This document shows, in pieces, positions 25,006 to 33,537 of a stretch of DNA of 53,757 bases (position 1 is the first letter of the stretch; every line of letters begins with the position of its first letter). A model generated the notes under the pieces. The model did not search any database. It was not told the DNA's origin and saw only the letters and a program-made list of their open reading frames with translations. The position numbers and the translations under genes are program-made. Source of the stretch: Terasakiella pusilla DSM 6293. Its GTDB lineage: Bacteria; Pseudomonadota; Alphaproteobacteria; Rhodospirillales; Terasakiellaceae. The DNA lies in the NCBI RefSeq assembly GCF_000688235.1, contig NZ_JHYO01000027.1, positions 1 to 53,757 of the forward strand, in the 5' to 3' direction.

Positions 25006-25775
25006 TTTTCAAAGAACAGTACGGTTAGAATGAAGTTGAAACACAGGATCAGAATGGAGGCAGAGACAACGGAGTCTGTCGTTGCTTTCCCCACGCCTTG
25101 CGCACCACCTTTGGACGTATAGCCATGATAGCAGCCCATCAGTGAAATGATAAAGCCGAAGACCGTTGCTTTCACCAGACCGGAGATCACGTCCATTGCA
25201 ACCATGGCTTCCCATGAGCTTTGGATATAGTTGGAGGCGTTGAAGCCCAGCTGATAGACCGCCACCAGATAGCCGCCAAAGACCCCGATAATATCCCCGA
25301 TAAATACGAGGAAGGGCAGCATCAAGACGCCTGCAATCAGGCGCGGGGCGATGAGGTATTTAAAGGGGTTGGTTGAAAGGGTCGTCAGGGCATCCACCTG
25401 TTCCGTGACGCGCATGGTCCCCAGTTCCGCTGCCATGGAGGCACCGATGCGGCCTGTCACCATCAGGCCCGCAAGAACGGGGCCCAGTTCGCGGGTAATG
25501 GAGATGATGACCACGTTGGCAATTGCCCCTTCCGCGGAAAAGCGCGAAAAACCGGTGTAGCTTTGCAGCGCCAACACCATGCCTGCAAAGACCGTGGTCA
25601 GACCGACAACGGGCAGAGAGAAATAACCGATCTCGATCATCTGGCGCAGGATTTGGCGCGGATAAAACGGCGGGCGCAGACAGTGGGACAGGGCTGTAAA
25701 CGTAAACAGCACAAGCGCGCCGACGGATTTAAAAAACTTCAGGACATAGTGCCCGATATGTTGAAGGAAGTTCAT
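25002..25775 (-). CDS. mlaE: ABC transporter permease MlaE
   Basis: A 257-residue inner membrane permease with five to six predicted helices. The family signature is at residues 55-100 (VVGLTTVFAGMVLALQ, ITRELGPVLAGLMVTGRIGASMAAELGTM in sections), followed by VTEQVDALTTLSTNPFKYL. It pairs with MlaF (4-bp overlap) to form the transporter core. It starts 5 bp after alr stops, so alr-mlaE-mlaF may be one transcript. Confidence 0.93.
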   Translation of the reverse strand: MNFLQHIGHYVLKFFKSVGALVLFTFTALSHCLRPPFYPRQILRQMIEIGYFSLPVVGLTTVFAGMVLALQSYTGFSRFSAEGAIANVVIISITRELGPVLAGLMVTGRIGASMAAELGTMRVTEQVDALTTLSTNPFKYLIAPRLIAGVLMLPFLVFIGDIIGVFGGYLVAVYQLGFNASNYIQSSWEAMVAMDVISGLVKATVFGFIISLMGCYHGYTSKGGAQGVGKATTDSVVSASILILCFNFILTVLFFEK

Positions 25776-25780
25776 GTCGC

Positions 25781-26845
25781 CTATTCGCCTTTATAAATCC
25801 GCTTGTACCGACTGCCCAGATTGGTCAAAATTTCGTAGCCGATGGTGCCGCATAGGTCCGCCAAACAGTCCGGCGGGTTATGTGGCCCGATTAAGTCAAC
25901 CAATTGCCCTGCTTCACAGTCCAGTCCGGTGATATCGATGGAAATCAGGTCCATGGAGACTCGACCCACCACGGGAACTTCTTGTTCCCCGATATAGACA
26001 ACCCCTTTGGAACTGAGGCTGCGCAAATATCCATCCGCATAGCCAACCGCAATGGTTGCCAGTTTCTGTCCTGCTTTTAAGGCATGGGTTGCACCATATC
26101 CAACGCTTGATTGGGTGTCAATCTCATGCACTTGTACGATCTTGCCTTGCAAGCGTACCGGATTCTGCATGGGATTTTCCTGATGTGGGGTCGGGTTGAT
26201 GCCGTAAAGGGCACAGCCCGGGCGTCCCAGATCAAAATGCGCTTCGGGCCCGATAAACACACCGGAGGAATTGGCGAGGCTGGCGCGTTTATGCGCAACC
26301 ACATCGCGCACCTGTCGGAAGGTGCGGATTTGCTGATGGGTCAGCGGATGGTCCTTATCATCCGCGCAGGCCAAATGGGTCATCAAGACGTCAATATCCA
26401 GCCCGTTCGGGATTTGATCGACCTCATCAGGGGCCAGACCTAAGCGGGTCATGCCCGTATCGACATGTACATCACAGCGCCCGCGCCCCTTCCAGCGATC
26501 AATTTGATCAAGGCTGTTGAGCACAGGGATCAGGTTAAACTGGCTAAAGGCGTCGTCACTGCCATGCAGGAACCCGACGAGGATATGGATATCCGCATCC
26601 GGCAACACGGCGCGCAGCTCGATCCCTTCGTCAATTTGGGCAACGAAGAAGGTGCGTGCGCCTGCTTGCCACAGGGCCGTTGCCACAGGGCCAACCCCAA
26701 GGCCATACCCATTGGCTTTGACCACCGCCGCACAGGGCACATCGCCCAGTTCCTGACAGAGACGTTGATAGTTTGACTTGATGACATCCAGATCAATGCT
26801 GAGGATGGCACCGGCGGTGTGAACCGAATTAGTAATCTGGGACAT
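25781..26845 (-). CDS. alr: Alanine racemase
   Basis: A 354-residue PLP enzyme that interconverts L- and D-alanine for peptidoglycan. The PLP lysine is in AAVVKANGYGLG, the catalytic tyrosine of the second subunit face in SSVGYGATH, and the C-terminal beta domain has GYADGYLRSLSSKG and VGRVSMDLISID. The ATG at 26845 lies inside the last codons of dnaB (17-bp overlap), so it is translationally coupled to dnaB; this dnaB-alr order is widespread in alphaproteobacteria. Confidence 0.95.
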   Translation of the reverse strand: MSQITNSVHTAGAILSIDLDVIKSNYQRLCQELGDVPCAAVVKANGYGLGVGPVATALWQAGARTFFVAQIDEGIELRAVLPDADIHILVGFLHGSDDAFSQFNLIPVLNSLDQIDRWKGRGRCDVHVDTGMTRLGLAPDEVDQIPNGLDIDVLMTHLACADDKDHPLTHQQIRTFRQVRDVVAHKRASLANSSGVFIGPEAHFDLGRPGCALYGINPTPHQENPMQNPVRLQGKIVQVHEIDTQSSVGYGATHALKAGQKLATIAVGYADGYLRSLSSKGVVYIGEQEVPVVGRVSMDLISIDITGLDCEAGQLVDLIGPHNPPDCLADLCGTIGYEILTNLGSRYKRIYKGE

Positions 26846-28496
26846 GTTCAATATCCAAATCGCCGAACTGAGTGAATTCCCCGCGGAAGTAAAGCGGGAT
26901 GTTGGCTAGGGGACCGTGACGCTGTTTACCGATGACCACTTCGGACCGGTTGACCATTTCTTCGCAGCGGCGCTCCCAGTCCTGATAGCGTTCGGCAAAT
27001 TTATCATCGCCTTCACTGTCACGTTTTGTGGGCTCGGATCGGTCAAGGTAGTAAAATTCACGATAAATAAACATAACCACGTCGGCATCCTGCTCAATAG
27101 AGCCTGATTCCCGCAAGTCAGACAGCTGCGGGCGTTTATCTTCACGTTGTTCCACGGCACGCGACAGCTGAGACAGGGCAATCACCGGCACGTCCAGTTC
27201 CTTCGCCAGCATCTTCATGCCCCGGGTAATTTCCGAGATTTCGTTTACACGGTTGTTCTTGGTTTCCGGGCTACCTTGCACAAGCTGCAAATAGTCAACG
27301 ATGATGAGATCAAGGCCGTGTTGGCGCTTGAGACGGCGTGCCCGTGTGCGAAGGGCGGAAATGGTCAGGCCCGGTGTATCATCTATATAAAGGGGCGTGT
27401 CTAACAGTTCCTGAGAGGCGGCAATCGTGCGCTCAAATTCCTCGTTAGACATTTCGCCTTTTCGCATGGCAGACGAGTTGACCGCGCAAGCTTGTGACAA
27501 AATACGACCCGCCAGCTGTTCAGCCGACATCTCAAGGGAGAAGAAGCCGACAACGCCGCCTTCTTTACCTTGGGAGCGTTTGTGGGCATAGGCTGCGTTA
27601 TAGGCGATACAGGTGACAAGTGCGGTCTTCCCCATGGAGGGACGACCCGCAAGGATCAAAAGGTCAGAACGGTGCAGACCACCAAGGGCGCGGTCAAGGT
27701 CACGCAGGCCCGTGGTTACACCGGCAAGGCCGCCGCCGCGCTGGTGCGCGATCTGGGCTTGGTGGATGGCTTCCATCAAACTGTCGCGGAAACTAATAAA
27801 CCCGCCTTCAACTTCCCCCATGGAGGCGAGGTTAAAGAGCGATTGTTCCGCAGACTGGATCTGGTCGTGGGCAGTGGCTTCAATCTCGCCGCTATGGGCG
27901 TTATTGACAATTTCCGTGCCGAGGTGGATCAGTTCACGCTTGATATACAGGTCATAGATAATACGCCCGTATTCTGCCGCGTTGATAATGGTCACCGCGG
28001 AGGCTGCGAGTTCCACGAGATATTCATTCCCGCCGATCTCCGCCAGTTGTTCATCACGTTCGAAGAAGTTGGAGAGCGTAATCGGGTCCGCGATCTGTCC
28101 GCGTTCCATCAAGGCGATACAGGCGGCAAAAACTTTGGTATGGATCGGGTCGGCAAAATGTTCAGGCCGCAAAAATTCCGATACCTTATCGTAAGCCTTG
28201 TTGTTTGCCATCAAGGCACCGATTAGGGCTTTTTCCGCCTCGAAGTTACAGGGCGGTGTGCGGATGCCACCCAGATCAATGGTGCTGGGGCTTTTAGCCG
28301 GTAACCAATGAGTCGAGGATTTGGGCGCTTCAGACGGGATATCCGCAACAGCTGGCGGTGGCGGGCCCATGTCATCGTCCATCATAGGAGGCGCGTCAGG
28401 CCCCATATCTTCAGGGCCTGCCGCATAGTCATCAGGGTTAGCGAGTGGCGGTTCGTCTGCCCCGCCAAACGGGATATCGTCATCAGAATTTGTCAT
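26829..28496 (-). CDS. dnaB: Replicative DNA helicase DnaB
   Basis: A 555-residue hexameric helicase that unwinds DNA at the replication fork. An acidic, proline-rich N-terminal extension of about 75 residues (many DDD, PP and M residues) precedes the DnaB N domain (PPCNFEAEKALIGALMANN). The RecA-like domain has Walker A GRPSMGKTA, DLIIVDYLQLV (Walker B) and a LSQLSRAVEQREDKRP arginine-containing loop. It is longer than the usual 470 residues because of the N-terminal extension. It overlaps alr by 17 bp. Confidence 0.95.
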   Translation of the reverse strand: MTNSDDDIPFGGADEPPLANPDDYAAGPEDMGPDAPPMMDDDMGPPPPAVADIPSEAPKSSTHWLPAKSPSTIDLGGIRTPPCNFEAEKALIGALMANNKAYDKVSEFLRPEHFADPIHTKVFAACIALMERGQIADPITLSNFFERDEQLAEIGGNEYLVELAASAVTIINAAEYGRIIYDLYIKRELIHLGTEIVNNAHSGEIEATAHDQIQSAEQSLFNLASMGEVEGGFISFRDSLMEAIHQAQIAHQRGGGLAGVTTGLRDLDRALGGLHRSDLLILAGRPSMGKTALVTCIAYNAAYAHKRSQGKEGGVVGFFSLEMSAEQLAGRILSQACAVNSSAMRKGEMSNEEFERTIAASQELLDTPLYIDDTPGLTISALRTRARRLKRQHGLDLIIVDYLQLVQGSPETKNNRVNEISEITRGMKMLAKELDVPVIALSQLSRAVEQREDKRPQLSDLRESGSIEQDADVVMFIYREFYYLDRSEPTKRDSEGDDKFAERYQDWERRCEEMVNRSEVVIGKQRHGPLANIPLYFRGEFTQFGDLDIEHVPDY

Positions 28497-28560
28497 GGTG
28501 GGATTTATAACATGAATGTCCGTTTAGGGAATATCTTTGTCATCTCTCCCACCACAATAA

Positions 28561-30048
28561 TTAGGCCTTTGGATCAAAGACCTCCACCGCTTGCATCATG
28601 CCCATATCTTCGTGCATGAGGTTGTGGCAATGGAAGACAAATGTCCCTGTAAAGTCCAAGAAACGGGTGCGGAATTTGATCCGTTCAAAGGCAGGGAATT
28701 CAAGGGTATCCATCCATGTGCCCGGCGCGACATTCCCGCCGGAGATGACCTGAAACGGGTTGACGTGGATGTGGAAGGGGTGGGGGTAGGCCGTATGGTT
28801 ATAGACTTCCCATTCTTCCACACTGTTCAGCGGAATACGCCACGGTGTTTCGCAGGAGAAGGGTTCGTCGTTGATGGTGAATTTGGGTTGTTCGCCATAG
28901 GCAAATCCAAATTCCAGACGACGACCATAGGTGACTTCCGATTCTGCAATCGGGGTCAGTTCCGGGACTTGTGGTAAAGGACCAGCATAAAGGCTCATAT
29001 CCGGCACGGCGTCATCTTCCACAATCACGGTTGCAATGATCCCGCTGGAATCGCCCCCGCTGAGGAAATAGGTGCCCGGATCAAAGCCTTTCACCAACAC
29101 ATCCGCCCGGTTCCCCGCAACCATCTGGAGATGTTCAATCTCTGTGGTGTGGGGCAGCGGGTTGCCATCACGACACAACAGCGTCATGGGCATGGAAGTG
29201 GTGTAACGGAAGCTTTCAATGCGCAGATCAAATGGCATCATATGGCTGGCATTGACGATGCGCCAGCGTTGCACTTCGCCTTTTTTGATGCGGATGGTCG
29301 GCTTGTCCTGCCCGTTGATGAAGGTCTTGTCTTCATTGTTCAGGATACCGAAGCTTTCGCAGCGCCCGTTATCATCAAAGCGCTGGGTCTGGATCATCAG
29401 CACGCGTTCTTTTGCGGCCTTGATCTCCGGGGTTTCGTCTAAATCCCCGCGCACGATGATACAGCCTGCCATGCCACTGGCGACCTGAATAGCGGTCGAA
29501 CCATGGACGTGAGCATGGTAGAAATATGTCCCCGGCGGATGGTTCGGCGGGATGTTATATTCATACTGATAGTCTTCGCCTGTATTCACCGTCAGCAAGA
29601 TGTTATCCGCTGGTGATTTGGGGGAGACATGCAGCCCATGCACATGCATGTTGGTGGCGTTGAAGCTGCGCGGCGTATTTTCTTGCCCCGGCTCTACGAT
29701 ACATACATCAGAAAAGGGTTCAAACGGCAGATTGTTGACGAGCTTTAGTCGAACCGTGTCCCCCGCTTTAAAGTCCAGCGTATTGCCACAGGGGTTGCCG
29801 TTGTAGGATCGCAGGTAAACATCTTTCCCACCAAGTTGGTAGGAGCCATATTGCGCTGTGACCCGTGTGTCGAGGAAGCCATCGTGGGATTTTTCCACAG
29901 GCGGGTCGATCAGGTCTTGCCCAGAGGTGCGAAACCCACCGGGCATGGCGCAAGCGCCAAGGCCAAAGGCCGTTGCACCTGCCCCACCCATGGTTTGCAG
30001 GAAACGCCGACGGGGCATGTTTAGAAAGGTGTTTTTGATTTTTGACAT
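28561..30048 (-). CDS. Tat-exported multicopper oxidase
   Basis: A 495-residue three-cupredoxin copper oxidase. A twin-arginine signal (PRRRFLQTMGG) ends near a lipobox-like GLGAC. All four copper-ligand motifs are present: HVHGLH, HAHVHG, HPFHIH and HCHNLMHEDMGMM, giving one type 1 copper with Met axial ligand plus the trinuclear centre. Hydrophobic Met-rich tracts are modest, so it is not clearly a CueO-type cuprous oxidase. The ATG at 30048 has AAGGGG upstream; a reading frame open to 30105 overlaps the GMC gene. It starts 4 bp after the GMC stop, so it may take electrons from that enzyme, or oxidise its product. Confidence 0.88.
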   Translation of the reverse strand: MSKIKNTFLNMPRRRFLQTMGGAGATAFGLGACAMPGGFRTSGQDLIDPPVEKSHDGFLDTRVTAQYGSYQLGGKDVYLRSYNGNPCGNTLDFKAGDTVRLKLVNNLPFEPFSDVCIVEPGQENTPRSFNATNMHVHGLHVSPKSPADNILLTVNTGEDYQYEYNIPPNHPPGTYFYHAHVHGSTAIQVASGMAGCIIVRGDLDETPEIKAAKERVLMIQTQRFDDNGRCESFGILNNEDKTFINGQDKPTIRIKKGEVQRWRIVNASHMMPFDLRIESFRYTTSMPMTLLCRDGNPLPHTTEIEHLQMVAGNRADVLVKGFDPGTYFLSGGDSSGIIATVIVEDDAVPDMSLYAGPLPQVPELTPIAESEVTYGRRLEFGFAYGEQPKFTINDEPFSCETPWRIPLNSVEEWEVYNHTAYPHPFHIHVNPFQVISGGNVAPGTWMDTLEFPAFERIKFRTRFLDFTGTFVFHCHNLMHEDMGMMQAVEVFDPKA

Positions 30049-30052
30049 GATC

Positions 30053-31804
30053 TTACCCCTTGCTTCCCGTATAGGTGTTGGCAATAAATTCGGCGGCACG
30101 CACACTGATGGCCGCAGCCGTCAGAGAAGGTGAAACCGACCCGCTGGTGACGTAACAGCCGGTCCCGACAATGAACAGGTTGTCATGGTCGTGACTGCGA
30201 CAGTAGGTGTCGACAACGGAAGAGGCAGGGTCCAGACCCATACGGGTTGTCCCAGCGATCATAGCGGCACCACTTTTAATGCCGTCTTTTTTGACCAGTT
30301 CGTTAAAGTATTTACGGGTTGGCTTGGGCAATTTTTTGCCGTTGGGTTTATCCTGTCGCGCATCCATGGCATGCAGGACATCCCAGCCCCGCTTCCACGA
30401 GACATAGACGCCTTCAAGGGTGTAATCGTCGATCTTATAGTCGATCTTGGGACGCGGCAGGCCCGTCGCATCCAGATGATCGTAATCCACGGTCACCCGG
30501 TTTTCAGGATTAGGCAGAACTTCCACAGAGTTGTCGAAGTAAACTTGCGCGGCTGTGTTGGTATGGACGCGATCGCGCAGTTCCGGGCCAAAGAGATCGT
30601 CTTTATCCACCGCAGTGTCGGCTTCGTCCAGTGGGCCGTTGGTCGGGTCGAAACCGCCATTGATAATGATGGTTGCAATTCCGGCAAAATCTTTACGGAA
30701 ATCGCCGTTACGCAATTGCCAGAAAGATCCGGTGGCGTTGACTGGACCCCGATAAGGGTAGACTGGCATCGGCGCATAGCCGCCCATGTTCATGCCCACC
30801 ATGCTCATGAGGTTACGCCCAACCTGATCACTGGAGTTGGCGACACCATTGGGCACATTGTCATTTTTGGACATGAGCAGCAGGCGCGCACTTTCGATCC
30901 CGTGGGCGGCAAGGATATACGTCTTGCCCCGTGCGATCCCGTCAACCGGATTGTCGGGGTCGGTATAGTTTCTAAACTGGATATGGTCGATCTTTTGGTC
31001 GGCATTGACTTCGATATGACGGACCACATGGCTGGAATAAAGGTCTGCGCCTTCATCCACGGCTTTAAATACATGCACGCTGCCATCATATTTTGCCCCA
31101 ACCGGACAGATGAAGCGACAGCTTGCGTTGCCACAGCATTGCGGACGCCCATCATAGGGCACCGCATTGCGACAGTGCGGCATCGGGCCAATGGAATCGC
31201 CCAGTTTTTCGGCGGCGACATTGACCTGTTGGTCCAGATAGGTCAGCGGCGTATAGGGCAGCGGGTAGGGGTGTTTGGTCGGGGCAACGACCGTATCATT
31301 TCCGGAGACGCCCCATTCTTGCTCCACCTTGGCATAGTAAGGTTCCAGCATAGAGTAAGAAATCGGCCAATCTTCCCCGCGTCCATAGGCGGTTTTCAGG
31401 CGGAAATCTTCGGGGTACATGCGTTCGGCATGACCGGTAAAGTGCCAGGATGTACCCCCCACATTGCGCAGGTATAACGCGCCAAACTCAACGCGTTTTA
31501 GCGGGTCCGTGATGCCTTCGCCGTCTTGAATGTAATATTCAAACGGATCGGTTTCCGGCGGGATCGGGGCATAGGGCTCATGCTTGTAGGCGGAGTTGCC
31601 GTTTTTCAGCGGGCTGGCCTTGAAACGACGGATCGATTCCGCACGGTCCACGACGGAACCGGAATCGAGCATGGCGACGCTGAAGCCTGCTTTGGAAAGT
31701 TCATAGGCCATCAATCCACCGAACAGGCCCGCACCGATGATGACCACATCGGCTTCAATTTCTTTTGTATGCGTTTCGGTATATGTGTCTTTATCGTAAA
31801 ACAT
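30053..31804 (-). CDS. GMC family FAD oxidoreductase (large subunit)
   Basis: A 583-residue FAD enzyme of the glucose-methanol-choline family. FAD binds at ADVVIIGAGLFGG (about residue 20), and VGGTSWHFTGH is the GMC signature. Cysteines 223, 229 and 233 (CCGNASCRFIC) have the C-x5-C-x3-C spacing of the three-iron cluster in FAD-glucose dehydrogenases. At the C-terminal catalytic site, where relatives have H-x-N before P-T-L-T, the sequence reads TSGSVSPSLT, so both residues appear to be Ser. It has no signal peptide; export probably depends on the Tat-signal small subunit encoded just upstream (2-bp gap). The sugar or alcohol substrate is unknown. Confidence 0.85.
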   Translation of the reverse strand: MFYDKDTYTETHTKEIEADVVIIGAGLFGGLMAYELSKAGFSVAMLDSGSVVDRAESIRRFKASPLKNGNSAYKHEPYAPIPPETDPFEYYIQDGEGITDPLKRVEFGALYLRNVGGTSWHFTGHAERMYPEDFRLKTAYGRGEDWPISYSMLEPYYAKVEQEWGVSGNDTVVAPTKHPYPLPYTPLTYLDQQVNVAAEKLGDSIGPMPHCRNAVPYDGRPQCCGNASCRFICPVGAKYDGSVHVFKAVDEGADLYSSHVVRHIEVNADQKIDHIQFRNYTDPDNPVDGIARGKTYILAAHGIESARLLLMSKNDNVPNGVANSSDQVGRNLMSMVGMNMGGYAPMPVYPYRGPVNATGSFWQLRNGDFRKDFAGIATIIINGGFDPTNGPLDEADTAVDKDDLFGPELRDRVHTNTAAQVYFDNSVEVLPNPENRVTVDYDHLDATGLPRPKIDYKIDDYTLEGVYVSWKRGWDVLHAMDARQDKPNGKKLPKPTRKYFNELVKKDGIKSGAAMIAGTTRMGLDPASSVVDTYCRSHDHDNLFIVGTGCYVTSGSVSPSLTAAAISVRAAEFIANTYTGSKG

Positions 31805-31806
31805 AA

Positions 31807-32343
31807 TCAGACCTTCCCCGTGAATGGATGCTGCCAATAGCCAAAGTGACCGCCACAGGTCACAGGTGGTTTGGTGAAATCGCAAGCGAGCCAGACAAGG
31901 GCGTCGTCATAGTTTATCACTTCAAAGGTTGACTGTTTGGGGCCGATTTTGCGTTTGATCCGGCCGGTGTACCAGACTTTTGCCAGCAGGCGGGCTTGTT
32001 CTTTTGCGCCGCGGCCAGCCATGCGTAAAGCCTTGTTGATTTTTTGCGAATTGGCGTTTGCGGGTAACGTGCTGATCTGGTTGATCATCCGTCGCCAGCT
32101 ACGTTTTTCTTTGTCGGTTGCGCCTAACGTAAGCGCGCCCCAAATCTGATGTGCCAAAGCGATGAAGCTTTTATCCAACTTGATGCCACACAAGATGGAA
32201 GAGGCGTAGATGAATTTGTTGATTTCCGGTGCATCCGCCAATGCGAAAGTGGGTGTAAACGATGCCGCAAACGGTATTGAAGCTAAACCACCAATCACAT
32301 GACGACGTGTCACCTTGAATTTTTGACGGGAGTGCTCTGTCAT
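31807..32343 (-). CDS. Gluconate 2-dehydrogenase subunit 3-like small subunit with Tat signal
   Basis: A 178-residue protein with a twin-arginine signal (VTRRHVIGGLASIPFAA, residues 11-27). The C-terminal half resembles the small chaperone subunit of membrane-associated FAD dehydrogenases (sorbitol, gluconate, fructose and glucose types; ends WLACDFTKPPVTCGGHFGYWQHP). In that family it carries the FAD subunit across the membrane by hitchhiking on its Tat signal. The next gene is the GMC large subunit. The usual third partner, a multihaem cytochrome c, is absent; a multicopper oxidase takes its place in the operon. Confidence 0.82.
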   Translation of the reverse strand: MTEHSRQKFKVTRRHVIGGLASIPFAASFTPTFALADAPEINKFIYASSILCGIKLDKSFIALAHQIWGALTLGATDKEKRSWRRMINQISTLPANANSQKINKALRMAGRGAKEQARLLAKVWYTGRIKRKIGPKQSTFEVINYDDALVWLACDFTKPPVTCGGHFGYWQHPFTGKV

Positions 32344-32751
32344 ATCAGTCCCCTTTCCCCTTCAATTGTTTTTTGCTTCTCGGTGGGAAGCTTTATTATT
32401 CTTATTGGGGTAATGGTATGGTTTAATCAAATAAAGGCAAGTTTTTTTAAATTTAAAATTTAGATAATTAACCTCTAATATCTCGTAATAAGAGTATAAA
32501 GCCATAGCCGAGTGTGCTTTTGAATAGAATTGGAGATGAGGCCTCCCAAAAGCGTCAAATTTTCTGACACTCCGGGGAGCGTTGCAAGACTGAAATCCAT
32601 TGAATGTGCAGAAGTCTGGATAATTGAAATCAGGGTGTCATTTTGGGCTTGTCTTCCTTTTTTAAAAAAGTATGATGTTTTTAAAATTCGTAATACTTTC
32701 TTTTAAGTATGAAAAGTAAACATCTCTCAATCGGATAAGGAATTGATAAAA
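32344..32751. other. 408-bp AT-rich divergent intergenic region
   Basis: Non-coding stretch between the GMC operon (leftward) and the exported-protein pair (rightward). The first 170 bp are AT-rich and should contain both promoters. The middle holds a folded element at 32565-32640. The last 110 bp contain TTTAAAAAAG and an AAGGA ribosome-binding site. No open frame of gene-like quality is seen. Confidence 0.7.
32565..32640 (+). promoter_or_regulatory. Structured leader resembling a degraded TPP riboswitch
   Basis: TGACACTC (32565-32572) pairs with GGGTGTCA (32633-32640) to close an 8-bp helix with one G-T pair. Inside are CGGGGAGC, GACTGAAATC, TTGAA and TCTGGATAAT, in the order and spacing of THI-box parts (GGGGTGC, GCTGAGA, TTGAACCTGATCTGGATAAT, AGGG). 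The key CTGAGA reads CTGAAA and the GCCAGCG block is missing, so thiamine pyrophosphate binding is doubtful. It lies about 110 bp before the exported protein gene at 32752. It may be a decayed riboswitch, a different RNA class, or chance. Confidence 0.35.
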
Positions 32752-33537
32752 ATGAAATTTTCCCGCCACCTTAAATCTCTCTCGCTGATGCTGGGCGTTG
32801 TCGCTGCCTTTGCGGGGGCCACTTCGGCGTCTGCTCATGAGGTTGTGATCGTCCCTGAAAAGGTTGAAAACGGCACACTCGCTTTTTCTGTTGAATCGAC
32901 CCATGTATATGCGAAGCCGGAGGAAGCGGAGACCCCTGCCAATGTTGACACCTATTTGTTGACAGGTGCAGATCAACGGAAAGATATCGCGCTTGCGCTT
33001 GACGGTCTCAGCCTGAAGGGGAAGGTGGACGCCCCTGAGTCTTGGGGCTGGCTGGTTGCTCACCGATTGGGGCAGATCTGGTCCAACACACCGGAAGGGA
33101 TGAAAGAAGGGACGCGCGCGGATTATCCTGATGCAGTTTTTGCCAATCGCTATGAAAAATTCGTCAAACATTTTGTTGGCACCTCGACGCAAGGGGCGTC
33201 GTTCGACAAACCCCTGAACCATACTTTGGAAATCGTGCCACTGGACTCGCCGTCCGATATTCGGGTGGGGGAAGACCTGCGCGTTCAGGTGTTGCATGAG
33301 GGACGTCCGATTGCGACGCAGGTTCTTGCGACTTACGCAGGGTTTACCGACACGCCGAGCAGTTATGCGTATGCGACGGAAACCTATGGTGATGAAAGTG
33401 CACAGGGCATGGCGAAAGTCCGTATTTCGGCACCGGGCCTTTGGTTTGTGCGCGTTGAACATAACCCTCAGAGCAAAGTGGACGGCGTTGATCGTGACGT
33501 GCTGCGCTCCATCCTGTCGTTCAACGTTGAAAAATGA
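32752..33537 (+). CDS. DUF4198-like exported protein with mature N-terminal histidine
   Basis: A 261-residue periplasmic protein. The signal peptide ends ATSASA, so cleavage should leave His as residue 1 (HEVVIVPEK). The body looks like a DUF4198/NikK-type beta domain (LRVQVLHEGRPIATQVLATYAG; GLWFVRVEHNP). Such proteins are linked to nickel, cobalt or copper handling in other bacteria, and an N-terminal His often binds copper or nickel. The ATG at 32752 has AAGGA 9 bases upstream; a TTG at 32743 is less likely. The stop overlaps the next gene by 4 bp, so the two are made together. A THI-box-like leader lies upstream. Confidence 0.72.
   Translation: MKFSRHLKSLSLMLGVVAAFAGATSASAHEVVIVPEKVENGTLAFSVESTHVYAKPEEAETPANVDTYLLTGADQRKDIALALDGLSLKGKVDAPESWGWLVAHRLGQIWSNTPEGMKEGTRADYPDAVFANRYEKFVKHFVGTSTQGASFDKPLNHTLEIVPLDSPSDIRVGEDLRVQVLHEGRPIATQVLATYAGFTDTPSSYAYATETYGDESAQGMAKVRISAPGLWFVRVEHNPQSKVDGVDRDVLRSILSFNVEK

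Noticed and set aside
30185-31477. A 430-codon open frame on the plus strand opposite the GMC gene
   Set aside because: It mirrors a well-supported gene with a recognisable family on the other strand, has no domain match and no good ribosome-binding site.
32565-32640. SAH or cobalamin riboswitch
   Set aside because: The CTCCGGGGAGCGTTGCAA start looks like an SAH element, but the CCAGGCTCGG half is missing, and no cobalamin box is present. The THI-box resemblance is better, though weak.
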